Shown in pieces: positions 34,413-42,390 of a DNA stretch of 64,000 nucleotides (the first letter of the stretch is position 1; every line of letters starts with the position of its first letter). This stretch comes from UMGS1370 sp046957575 (lineage in GTDB: Bacteria > Bacillota > Clostridia > Lachnospirales > Lachnospiraceae). A model generated the notes under the pieces. That model was not told the DNA's origin. It saw nothing but the letters and a program-made list of their open reading frames with translations, and did not search any database. The position numbers and the translations under genes are program-made. The stretch lies in NCBI GenBank assembly GCA_046957575.1, contig JBKUOG010000007.1, positions 1 through 64,000 of the forward strand. The letters are read 5' to 3'.

Positions 34413-35422
34413 ACTTCTCTCTCCTTACTGTTTTTTCTGATATCCTTTACAGTTTCTCTGACAATCAGCTTATTTTCCAGATAAATGCGCCGATTATCCC
34501 AAACGCCCTCTTCCAGACGTCTTAACAAAACCTTTGTTCCTTCTTTGGCAATTTCACTCATACTTCTCTCTACAGTTGTCAGTTTCATGCTGGAATAGCC
34601 AGACAAATCCCAATTATCAAATCCGATCAGTGAAACATCTTCTGGAACCGAAAGTCCTCTTTCTGTTATTGCCGTTCTGGCGCCAAATGCCATCTCATCA
34701 TTAAAGCATAAAAGGGCTGTGGGTTTGTAGTCCAGAAGCTGTTTTGCAGCCTGATAACCGCTTTCATAGCGGTAGTTTCCACAGACTACCGGAACCATAT
34801 CTGGATCAAAACCATGGCGTTTCACAGACTGTCTCCATCCTCTGTGCCTTAAACGAGTGGAATCCAAATCGGGCTGTCCCTCAATCACCCCGATGTTTTT
34901 GTGTCCATTGTCCAGAAGATAATCCATGGCTTTTCCCATGGCCTGCTCTTCGTCCGTTGTCACATTAGGCGCATCAATATCCACCTTGCGGCAAATGACC
35001 ACCATGGGAATTTTTTTTTGAAGAACTTCCTCCATAAACGGTAAATCTTCATCTTTCTGGGACAATACAATAATTCCGTCAAAATAACTGGGATTGATAG
35101 TTCCGGACTCGTGCATATCAATTCCCTTTACCACTACATGATAATGGCTTCCCACAACGCTGTATACCCCTGTCAGCACTTCATGGAGAACAAAGGGAGA
35201 GGTCATCCGGCTGATGGTGGAAAAATACAGCCCTATCACATAGGAACGGGACAGTTTTAAGTTTACCGCTGCCTGATTGCGGGTATACCCCATCCGCTCT
35301 GCAATCTCTACGATTCTTTTCTGCTTTTCCTTATTTTCTGTTCCAATGCCGTTAAGCGCTCTGGAAACGGTCGAATAGGAAACTCCTGCTTCCTTTGCTA
35401 CATCTTTTATGGTAATTGCCAT
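34409..35422 (-). CDS. LacI-family transcriptional regulator of pectin operon 2
   Basis: Regulator of 337 aa: LacI helix-turn-helix at residues 1-25 (IKDVAKEAGVSYSTVSRALN), hinge helix, then a periplasmic-binding-protein-like effector domain (VPEDVSLIGFDNWDLSGYSS). It follows the operon 2 GH28 gene by 30 bp and is the last pectin gene before apt. Two matching operators (GCAAACGTTTGC type) lie at 40888-40903 and 41137-41148, in front of the operon 2 binding protein and the divergent GH105, so it most likely represses both until a pectin product binds. Confidence 0.92.
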   Translation of the reverse strand: MAITIKDVAKEAGVSYSTVSRALNGIGTENKEKQKRIVEIAERMGYTRNQAAVNLKLSRSYVIGLYFSTISRMTSPFVLHEVLTGVYSVVGSHYHVVVKGIDMHESGTINPSYFDGIIVLSQKDEDLPFMEEVLQKKIPMVVICRKVDIDAPNVTTDEEQAMGKAMDYLLDNGHKNIGVIEGQPDLDSTRLRHRGWRQSVKRHGFDPDMVPVVCGNYRYESGYQAAKQLLDYKPTALLCFNDEMAFGARTAITERGLSVPEDVSLIGFDNWDLSGYSSMKLTTVERSMSEIAKEGTKVLLRRLEEGVWDNRRIYLENKLIVRETVKDIRKNSKEREV

Positions 35423-35452
35423 TTTCTCTTACCCCTGTCCTGAATGTCAGTG

Positions 35453-37015
35453 TCACTGCGTAATGATCTGATCGATACCATCCAAATCCATCACTTTTCC
35501 ATCCGGATTGTCAATTTGGACATTTCGGATTGTAAGTTCTCCAATATTTCTTGCAAAAATCCCCTGCCCTGACACAGGTTCTGCTCCTTCCATCATAGCC
35601 GGCACATCTTTTACAGGATTCTCAGCATAGGTTACATGAATATTTTCCATTACAACCGACTCTATCTTCTGTTCTGGAAGGCCATAAAAATAAGCGGCCG
35701 CCACATGGCAGTTTACTGCTTCAATGTCTTTAAAAAACAGGTTTTTAATCTTTGGCGTTCTGTCATCTACCGGCAGTTTTTCTTTTGTTCTCACATACTC
35801 GGTGTAGCCGTCCGGATCGCAGAAATAAAAGCAATTGACCACAAAGGGCGTTCTCACCTGGTCCATGCAAATCCGTTCAAACCGCACATTGTCGATTACC
35901 CCTTCTTTCCCCCTGCCCCTGCGGGTCTTGATGCGAAGTCCTCTGTCTGTATAAAGAAACCTGCAGTCTCTGACTGTCAGATTTCTTACTCCGCCGGCCA
36001 TCTCGCTTCCAATGGTAATCGATCCATGGCCGTCCCTCATACAGCACTGGGCGATGATAATGTTTTCCGAAGGTGTCTGATACTTAGAACCCATATAGAT
36101 TTTTCCAGATTTGACCGCAATGCAGTCATCACCAAGAGAAAAATATACTCCTAAAATCTCCACATTTTTACAGGATTCCGGATCTAGTCCGTCTGTATTG
36201 GGAGAGTCTTTGGGATTTAGCACCTTTAAATCCACAAATTTTAAATCCTGTGAAAAATATGGATGGATATTCCAGCTTGGACTGTTCTGCACTGTAATGC
36301 CCTGAATGGAAATATTTCTGCACCGGTTTAAAAAAATCATTCTGGGGCGGAAGGCGGTTCGCATCTTTTTGGGATCGTACCACCAGTTATCCGGATCAGC
36401 AGAAGCATTGCCCTCAATCAAACCTTTTCCGTAAATAACCACGTCTTCTGCCCCGATGCCTGTAATAATTCCGGAAAACATTAAAAGAGGATTGCCTTCC
36501 CAGGTTCCCAGATTGTACTCTTCCTTCTCGTCCCAGCTCTCAATCATGCCGGGAAAAATTGGAAACTTATTTCGATCTGTAAACGCAGAAAGAACAGCTC
36601 CTTCCTCCAATTCTATGCGAATATGGCTCTTTAAAAACAGACTGGTCAAACGGTAAGTTCCTTTTGGCAGCAGCACCCTGCTCTCTTTTGGGCAGGCCAT
36701 AATTGCTGCCTGCAAAAACGTGGTATCGTCCTGGATACCGTCGCCCTTTGCCCCAAATTCCCGTACATTCAAAGTTACAAACTCTCTATCTGTCCGAAAA
36801 TAAAGTATCTCCGACTGGCCTTCTCTTTTTACCTGAACTTCATACTCTGTATCTGGTTTCAAATTGTAAAGACTTAAAACGGTCCGGCAGCTCTCCAATG
36901 CCAGTTCTCCATTTATATATACCTGATAAGGAGTCTCCGCCTCAAACACAGAGCCGTCTTCTGCCATAATGACTGCACAGCGTGCAGTTTTAAATGCCAA
37001 TAAAAGCTTCATCAT
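35453..37015 (-). CDS. glycoside hydrolase family 28, operon 2
   Basis: Beta-helix hydrolase of 520 aa from ATG 37015 (AGGTGAGG site; the frame extends to 37090 without one), closely paralogous to 10122-11687 over its whole length. Catalytic segments SPNTDGLDPES, SLGDDCIAVKSG, DGHGSITIGSEM and GLRIKTRRGRG are intact, and the fibronectin-III-like N-terminus is kept. No signal peptide. It should trim oligogalacturonides in the cytoplasm. It is preceded by a strong hairpin that separates it from the permease gene. Confidence 0.92.
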   Translation of the reverse strand: MMKLLLAFKTARCAVIMAEDGSVFEAETPYQVYINGELALESCRTVLSLYNLKPDTEYEVQVKREGQSEILYFRTDREFVTLNVREFGAKGDGIQDDTTFLQAAIMACPKESRVLLPKGTYRLTSLFLKSHIRIELEEGAVLSAFTDRNKFPIFPGMIESWDEKEEYNLGTWEGNPLLMFSGIITGIGAEDVVIYGKGLIEGNASADPDNWWYDPKKMRTAFRPRMIFLNRCRNISIQGITVQNSPSWNIHPYFSQDLKFVDLKVLNPKDSPNTDGLDPESCKNVEILGVYFSLGDDCIAVKSGKIYMGSKYQTPSENIIIAQCCMRDGHGSITIGSEMAGGVRNLTVRDCRFLYTDRGLRIKTRRGRGKEGVIDNVRFERICMDQVRTPFVVNCFYFCDPDGYTEYVRTKEKLPVDDRTPKIKNLFFKDIEAVNCHVAAAYFYGLPEQKIESVVMENIHVTYAENPVKDVPAMMEGAEPVSGQGIFARNIGELTIRNVQIDNPDGKVMDLDGIDQIITQ

Positions 37016-37040
37016 AAAAACCTCACCTTTTAGAATAGCA

Positions 37041-37080
37041 CAAGGCTGCTGCAAAAACAACTGTTTTCGCAGCAGCCTTG
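37041..37080. other. strong intra-operon hairpin before GH28
   Basis: CAAGGCTGCTG (37041-37051) pairs with CAGCAGCCTTG (37070-37080), extended inward with one mismatch to about 18 bp around an AACT-type loop. There is no T-run on the minus strand, so it is more likely a processing or mRNA-stabilising structure than a full terminator. Confidence 0.6.
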
Positions 37081-37102
37081 TTAAGATCAAATCTTATTTC
37101 TC

Positions 37103-37960
37103 TTACCCCTTAACACCGCCGGCTGCAATCCCGTCAATAAAGGAATCCTGAGCCAGGAAAAACACGATTAAGGATGGAATAATGGATATCAGGGACATGG
37201 CAAGCACTCTGTTCCAGTCAAATCCCGTATCTCCGTCCATGGACATCTTTACAAAGATAGATGCCGGATACCTGGCCGGCGTGTTCACATACAGCAGCGG
37301 ACCCATAAAATCATTGGATGACCACATAAACTGGAACAATGCACAGGATACGATGGATGGCTTTAACATGGGCACGATTACATACCACAGCGTCCTAATG
37401 CTGTTGCACCCGTCTATCTTTGCCGCCTCCTCCAACTCTCTGGGAATGTTTCTTAAAAACTGAATCAGCATGAATACAAAGTAGGTGTCTGTCGCAAAAA
37501 TGGTCGGCACGATTAACGCCAGATACCATGGATGGTTAATCCACCCAAATTTGTTAAACATAATGTACTGCGGCACGTTTAACACCACCTGAGGCAAAAA
37601 CAAGGTGGACATCAGCACTGCAAACAGAATTCCTTTCCCCTTAAACTCAAAACGGGCAAATCCATATGCCGTAATAGTGGCTGAGATAATGGTAAATACC
37701 ACTTTGGGAATTACAATGGAGTAGGTATTAATCATGGCTTTTACCAGATCGATGTCTCCTCCGTAGCTTTTCATGGCATTCTTGTATCCGTCTAAAGTCG
37801 GCTCCTTGGGGATAAAACCGATGCTGGAGAAAATCTCGTTGTTGGTCTTAAAGGTGGCTCCTACCATCCAGATTAGAGGGTAGACCATAACAAATCCTAC
37901 GGCTATCAGCACAAAGTACCTAAGAAACGTGGATATTTTTCTCTTTGTTTCTTTTGTCAT
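37103..37960 (-). CDS. carbohydrate ABC transporter permease, MalG type, operon 2
   Basis: Membrane permease of 285 aa, six helices, EAA loop in EEAAKIDGCNSIRTLWYVI and the terminal GIAAGGVKG. Nearly the same motif set as the operon 1 permease at 11687-12535, so the two arose by duplication. It follows its MalF-type partner by five bp. No ATPase is encoded nearby. Confidence 0.93.
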   Translation of the reverse strand: MTKETKRKISTFLRYFVLIAVGFVMVYPLIWMVGATFKTNNEIFSSIGFIPKEPTLDGYKNAMKSYGGDIDLVKAMINTYSIVIPKVVFTIISATITAYGFARFEFKGKGILFAVLMSTLFLPQVVLNVPQYIMFNKFGWINHPWYLALIVPTIFATDTYFVFMLIQFLRNIPRELEEAAKIDGCNSIRTLWYVIVPMLKPSIVSCALFQFMWSSNDFMGPLLYVNTPARYPASIFVKMSMDGDTGFDWNRVLAMSLISIIPSLIVFFLAQDSFIDGIAAGGVKG

Positions 37961-37965
37961 GTCTT

Positions 37966-38868
37966 TTACCTCCCGTCCTCATCTGAATAGTACACCCACT
38001 TTTTCTGACTTACAAATGCGATCATGGTCAGCACACACACGATAATAAACAGACACCATGCCTGGGCACTTGCAAGACCCATCTCGTAACTCTTAAATGC
38101 ATTGTTATAAATCAAAAGGGAAATCAGCGTGGTGGCGTTTCTCGGACCGCCCTGGGTGATGATGTAGGGGCCGTTGAATTCCTGGAATGCCTGACACAGC
38201 TGAGTTACCAGATTGTAGAAAATGACCGGCGTGATAATGGGTACTGTGATGGAGAAAAACTGTCTCCATTTTCCTGCTCCGTCAATGGATGCCGCTTCAT
38301 ATAAATCCTGAGAAACACCTTTTAGGGCTGCAAGGAAAATCACCATAGCAGAGCCAAACTGCCATACTCTCAACAGGCAGATAATAAACAATGCGTACTT
38401 CGGGTCGGACAGCCAGTCTACTCCGGCAATTCCAAATACAGAAAGAATCATGTTGATGATTCCATCGCCTTTAAAGATTGCCTTCCACAGTACAGCAATG
38501 GCTACAGAACCGCCCAGAATCGACGGGATATAGTAGGCCACGCGAAACAAATTAACGCCCTTGATCTTAAAGTTCAGAATATAGGCAATAAACAGGGCAA
38601 ATACCAGTTTTAACGGTACGGTCATAAATGCATATTTAAATGTAACGCCGAAGGATTTCAGAATCTTGCGGCTGCTGAAAATTTCCTCATAGTTCATCAG
38701 GCCGTATTCAGTAATCCCATCAAACAGATGGTAGTCGGTAAAACTGTAAAACAGGGATGAGCCAAACGGATATACCTTAAATACCAAAAATCCCACAAAC
38801 CATGGCAGGATAAACATCAGGCCCAGATTATTTGACATCCATTTCTTACAGCCCTTTTTGCTGGTCAT
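37966..38868 (-). CDS. carbohydrate ABC transporter permease, MalF type, operon 2
   Basis: Membrane permease of 300 aa with six helices and EAA loop YEAASIDGAGKWRQFFSIT. ATG 38868 lies 8 bp from AAAGGAGG; an in-frame ATG at 38874 is too close to that site. The start overlaps the 3' end of the GH105-like half gene by 23 bp. Paralogue of 12551-13480. Confidence 0.92.
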   Translation of the reverse strand: MTSKKGCKKWMSNNLGLMFILPWFVGFLVFKVYPFGSSLFYSFTDYHLFDGITEYGLMNYEEIFSSRKILKSFGVTFKYAFMTVPLKLVFALFIAYILNFKIKGVNLFRVAYYIPSILGGSVAIAVLWKAIFKGDGIINMILSVFGIAGVDWLSDPKYALFIICLLRVWQFGSAMVIFLAALKGVSQDLYEAASIDGAGKWRQFFSITVPIITPVIFYNLVTQLCQAFQEFNGPYIITQGGPRNATTLISLLIYNNAFKSYEMGLASAQAWCLFIIVCVLTMIAFVSQKKWVYYSDEDGR

Positions 38869-39391
38869 GCTCATTTCCTCCTTTGCAAAAGAGTGGTTCG
38901 TATTTTTCCTGGGACAGCGCTTTTAGCCGACAGCCTTTTAAAATTGCCGTCTCAAACAGGTCCTGCGTTTTCCCGTCCGGACATTTGCCGCCGTTCTGAC
39001 AGAAAAATCCAGCATTTTTCAAATCACGCGCTGTCATTCTTATTAAATCTTCCAGATACCGATAATGTTCATAGATCTCCATAGACGTCTCTTCCAAAGT
39101 GTCTGCACAGGCAGTTAAAAAACAGGCCAATTCCCTGCTTTCCTGCCTTTTCCCCTGGCAGGCGCCGGAAAGCATCCGGTCATAATCGTTTTCTTTTATC
39201 TTTTGAAACTGCCGGATAAGTTTGGGATACCCTTCTTTTTTCCCGTATTGGGTCTCGCAGAACATCCTGAAAGGAAGGTACCTTGCCAGCATAAAGCTGT
39301 CCTTGGCTTCCCCAAGCTGCCGGCTTTCGGCCAGCAGCTTTTGTCCATCCTCTAAAACAGTTTCCTTCTGAATCTCGTCTAAGTGTTTCAT
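38846..39391 (-). CDS. truncated, non-catalytic GH88/GH105-like protein
   Basis: Protein of 181 aa that can be matched by eye to the C-terminal half of the GH105 enzymes in this window. LPFRMFCETQYGKKEGYPKL corresponds to QPFYMEYENRWGGKVHYYDI, ADTLEETSMEIYEHYRYLED to VDCYELADEELYDVKARLGE, and FETAILKGCRLKAL to LETSGSLMIAYSIIKGCR. The catalytic WLDGLYM segment, GLYYHAYD and the SPNFWLR block are absent, so it should not be active. It lies 18 bp after the solute-binding protein gene and overlaps the permease gene. It could be a regulator, a binding partner or a decaying copy. Confidence 0.6.
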   Translation of the reverse strand: MKHLDEIQKETVLEDGQKLLAESRQLGEAKDSFMLARYLPFRMFCETQYGKKEGYPKLIRQFQKIKENDYDRMLSGACQGKRQESRELACFLTACADTLEETSMEIYEHYRYLEDLIRMTARDLKNAGFFCQNGGKCPDGKTQDLFETAILKGCRLKALSQEKYEPLFCKGGNEHDQQKGL

Positions 39392-39409
39392 TTCTCTAAT
39401 CGCTTATCT

Positions 39410-40812
39410 TTACTTGTTTAAAACTTCTTCAATGCCTTCGATTAAAATTTCAGCAGCTTCTTCTGCATCATAATCCCCATAGCTTAATCCAGCCATAACA
39501 TCATAGTAGATACCATCGGTATTCTTTAATGCTGCCGCCTCAAATTTAGGATCCAGAGGGAACTCTACATGTGCCAATACCTTACTGTTCGCCTCAGCTA
39601 CTTTTTCCTTTAAAAGACCGTTGTCCTGGCAAATCTTTAAACCTGCAAAAGATGCCGGAACGCCGCGCTCAGAAGCTAAAATCTTAACACCCTCTTCTTC
39701 ATTTAACAGGAAGTTGATTAATGCTGCACACTCTGCCGGATGCTTAGTATTTTCAGAAATGGCAAAGCACATGGAAACTTTTGCAAAACCACCCTTGGAT
39801 TCTCCCATGTCAGTAAATTCTTCACCGACTATAAATTCCTGTCCTTCGTTTAAAGCTCCTTCAAACTTAGAAGCAGCAGAATCCCACTCAAAGATGCCTG
39901 CATATCTTCCGTCCATCCACTTTGGATTCTTGTCCAGAGACTCAGCGCCGTCATTCAGCAAAGTCTGGATTGTTGGAATGACATGGGCTTCTTCTAAAGA
40001 AGTAATGAAGTTTAAGCCGTCCTGAATTTCCTCTGCACTGTACTGAAGGGTATTGTTCTCAACCCATGGCTTGCCGTACTTGGATTCCAGATAAAATACC
40101 ATCAAGATGGTTCTGTCATACTCATTCATAGCCAGAGGATAGTACTCTTCTCCCAGTTTCTCCTTAAATACCGGACCTGCTGCCATTAAATCAGCTAAAG
40201 ACTTCGGAGTCTCTAATCCGGCTTTCTCATATGTGGACTTATTCCAGTAGAAAAATTCCAGTAGAAAATACGCCCTGTCATGGCAACCGGAACACCCTGC
40301 AGTTCTCCTGCAACCGTACAGGCATTTAAATTATCCTCGGAAAACTGGGTTAAATCTAAAATGTCAGACACCTTGTTTAAATCATAAAATGCAGAGCCGT
40401 CAGAGCTAAAAGAAGTAATCCAGTTCCAGTTAATCTGGTTTACATCCGGAGCTGTCCCAGTTGCAAAAGATGCGCTCATCTTGTCTTCCCATCCGGTCCA
40501 GGCTGCATACTGCATCTCTACGGTAATGTTAGGATATTTTTCCATGAATTTGCTGACAGCCTCCATGGTAGCCTCATGTCTTGCATCACCGCCCCACCAG
40601 CTCATAGTGATGGTAATCGGATCTGTTGTGTTCACCGTCAGCCCTTCTGCTGCTGCAGGCTCTGCCGCAGTTGTCTCTGCCGCTTCTGTTTTTGCCGCCT
40701 CGGTCGCTGCCTCAGTTGCAGAGCTGTCGCTGCTGCTGCCGCAGGCTGCCAGAGATAATGCCATAGCAGATGCTAAAACCAGAGATGCTATTTTCTTAAT
40801 GCTCTTTTTCAT
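39410..40812 (-). pseudogene. extracellular sugar-binding lipoprotein, frameshifted, operon 2
   Basis: A binding protein split in two frames. The N-terminal part (from ATG 40812 with GGGAG; lipobox SLAAC) reads up to GRIFYWN and then goes out of frame to a stop near 40213. The C-terminal part continues in another frame from about 40240 to 39410. The break is an exact 14-bp tandem duplication at 40241-40268. Without one copy the frame reads GRIFYWNKSTYEKAGLETP and gives a 462-aa protein like the 457-aa SBP of operon 1. The ABC importer of operon 2 therefore lacks its own binding protein unless the duplication reverts or is an assembly error. Confidence 0.9.
40241..40268. repeat. 14-bp exact tandem duplication (frameshift)
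   Basis: ATTCCAGTAGAAAA is present twice head to tail (40241-40254, 40255-40268). Fourteen is not a multiple of three, so it shifts the reading frame of the solute-binding protein gene. Confidence 0.97.
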
Positions 40813-40887
40813 ATCGTTCTCCCTTTCTCTCTCCTGCCCCTTTGCGCCCACTGGCAGTTCGCCACTCTTTTCAGCTGTTTTTGCATT

Positions 40888-40903
40888 TGCAAAGGTTTGC
40901 AAG
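40888..40903. promoter_or_regulatory. LacI-type operator upstream of the operon 2 binding protein
   Basis: TTGCAAAGGTTTGCAA, a palindrome with only the central pair off. It lies about 76 bp before the SBP start codon, inside the untranslated leader of the transcript from 40993-41021. It matches the site at 41137-41148. Confidence 0.7.
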
Positions 40904-40992
40904 ATATTTTAAAAATTTATGCATATTCCTTGCATTGATCTGGTTAGTCCTGTTTTACAAGCAAATATGCACGACTTTTTGTGCGTGTTTTT

Positions 40993-41021
40993 ATGATAGC
41001 ATCCAGAACCTCATCTGTCAA
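40993..41021 (-). promoter_or_regulatory. promoter of pectin operon 2
   Basis: Minus-strand -35 TTGACA (41016-41021), 17-bp spacer, -10 TATCAT (40993-40998). The leader to the SBP start is about 170 nt and contains a small stem (GCACGA.../TGTGC at 40965-40985) and the LacI-type operator. The 370 bp between 40813 and 41185 hold only these regulatory elements. Confidence 0.65.
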
Positions 41022-41136
41022 TTGTGTATTTAGCTTAGTTTTTAATTATTTTTTTGTGTAGTTTGTCTAATTCTCTTTAAAACACTTATATGTTATGATC
41101 ATTATAAGTCTATAAAATATAGAATTTACAGTATTT

Positions 41137-41148
41137 GCAAACGTTTGC
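41137..41148. promoter_or_regulatory. LacI-type operator upstream of GH105
   Basis: Perfect 12-bp palindrome GCAAACGTTTGC with the CG centre typical of LacI-family sites, 37 bp before the GH105 start codon. The GH105 promoter is probably just upstream (TTGTCT near 41063) but is not clear. Confidence 0.7.
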
Positions 41149-41185
41149 TAAATATTGTCTGATATTTAAAAGGAGTATATGGATT

Positions 41186-42313
41186 ATGGAAATTTTAGAT
41201 CGCTATATTGATCAGCTTTTAGAACAAAGCACCCCGCAGGAACCTATTTGGAATATCGAAAAAATCCGCGATGGCGCCAGCCCTTCCTGGAATTATATGG
41301 ACGGCTGTATGATTCACGCCATTTTAGAACTTTATCTTCTCAGAAAAGATCCAAGATATCTGGAGTTTGCAGACTCTTTTATTGACTATTTTGTCCAGGA
41401 AGACGGACAAATCCGCTCCTATTCTCCAGAGGAATACAACCTGGACAATGTGAATGCCGGAAAAACTCTTTTTGATCTCTATGATTTAACAGGAAAAGTA
41501 AAATACCGCCTGGCCATGGATACGGTATACAGCCAGTTAAAAGGACAGCCCCGCACTTCTACCGGCAATTTCTGGCACAAAAAAATTTATCCCAACCAGA
41601 TCTGGCTGGATGGCCTCTACATGGCTCAGCCTTTCTATATGCAGTATGAATCTGTGTACAATGACTGCAAAGGCTGTATGGACGGTTACGAGCAGTTTCT
41701 TCATGTATATGAGTTAATGCGTGACTCCAGAAATGGACTGTACTACCACGCTTATGACGATTCCAGGAAATCTTTCTGGTGCGACAAAGTCACTGGCCTT
41801 TCTGACAATTTCTGGTTAAGAGCCCTTGGCTGGTACGCCATGGCCTTAATTGATACCATGGATGTTATGCCCTCTTTCATGGAAAAAGAACAGGCCGAAC
41901 TGGGGCGAATTTACAAAGAATTAATTGACGCTATGCTTCCTTATCAGGATGAAGAGACCGGCATGTGGTATCAGGTAGTAAACCGGGGCGGAATTTCTCC
42001 TAACTATCTGGAAACCTCCGGTTCCGCAATCTTTGCATACGCCATTATGAAAAGTGTCCGGCTGGGATTTTTAGATGACAGCTATTACGCTTACGGCAAA
42101 AAAGCCTTTGATGGCATCTGCCGCACCCGGTTATCTGAAAAAGACGGCAGTCTTCAGTTAGACGGCATCTGCCTGGTAGCTGGTCTGGGAAATAAAGAAC
42201 TGCGGGAAGGCACTTTCGACTATTATATGAGGGAACCGATTGTAAAAAATGAAGCCAAGGGCGTAGCACCGCTAATCCTGGCCTACATAGAAGTGATGAT
42301 AAGAGAAAGTTAG
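41186..42313 (+). CDS. glycoside hydrolase family 105, unsaturated galacturonyl hydrolase, operon 2 arm
   Basis: Cytoplasmic enzyme of 375 aa from ATG 41186 (AAAGGAG site; an earlier in-frame ATG at 41135 lies in the operator). Conserved segments NFWHKKIYP, IWLDGLYMAQPFYMQY, GLYYHAYDD, LSDNFWLRALGWY and LETSGSAIFAY are intact. Paralogue of 13490-14614. It is transcribed divergently from the importer operon, with a LacI-type operator in its leader, so both arms should be induced together. Confidence 0.93.
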   Translation: MEILDRYIDQLLEQSTPQEPIWNIEKIRDGASPSWNYMDGCMIHAILELYLLRKDPRYLEFADSFIDYFVQEDGQIRSYSPEEYNLDNVNAGKTLFDLYDLTGKVKYRLAMDTVYSQLKGQPRTSTGNFWHKKIYPNQIWLDGLYMAQPFYMQYESVYNDCKGCMDGYEQFLHVYELMRDSRNGLYYHAYDDSRKSFWCDKVTGLSDNFWLRALGWYAMALIDTMDVMPSFMEKEQAELGRIYKELIDAMLPYQDEETGMWYQVVNRGGISPNYLETSGSAIFAYAIMKSVRLGFLDDSYYAYGKKAFDGICRTRLSEKDGSLQLDGICLVAGLGNKELREGTFDYYMREPIVKNEAKGVAPLILAYIEVMIRES

Positions 42314-42345
42314 CATCAGTCCACAGAATGCACTACAGTCAGAAA

Positions 42346-42373
42346 CAGGGTGCAGGCATGAACCCGCACCCTG
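42346..42373. terminator. bidirectional hairpin between GH105 and xerD
   Basis: CAGGGTGCAGG (42346-42356) pairs with CCCGCACCCTG (42363-42373), one mismatch. TTTCT follows on the minus strand. It lies between convergent genes. Confidence 0.6.
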
Positions 42374-42390
42374 GATCGTTCCATGTTCTT

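Noticed and set aside
40213..40268. Programmed ribosomal frameshift in the operon 2 binding protein gene
   Set aside because: There is no slippery heptamer with a stimulatory structure; the exact 14-bp duplication explains the frame change fully.
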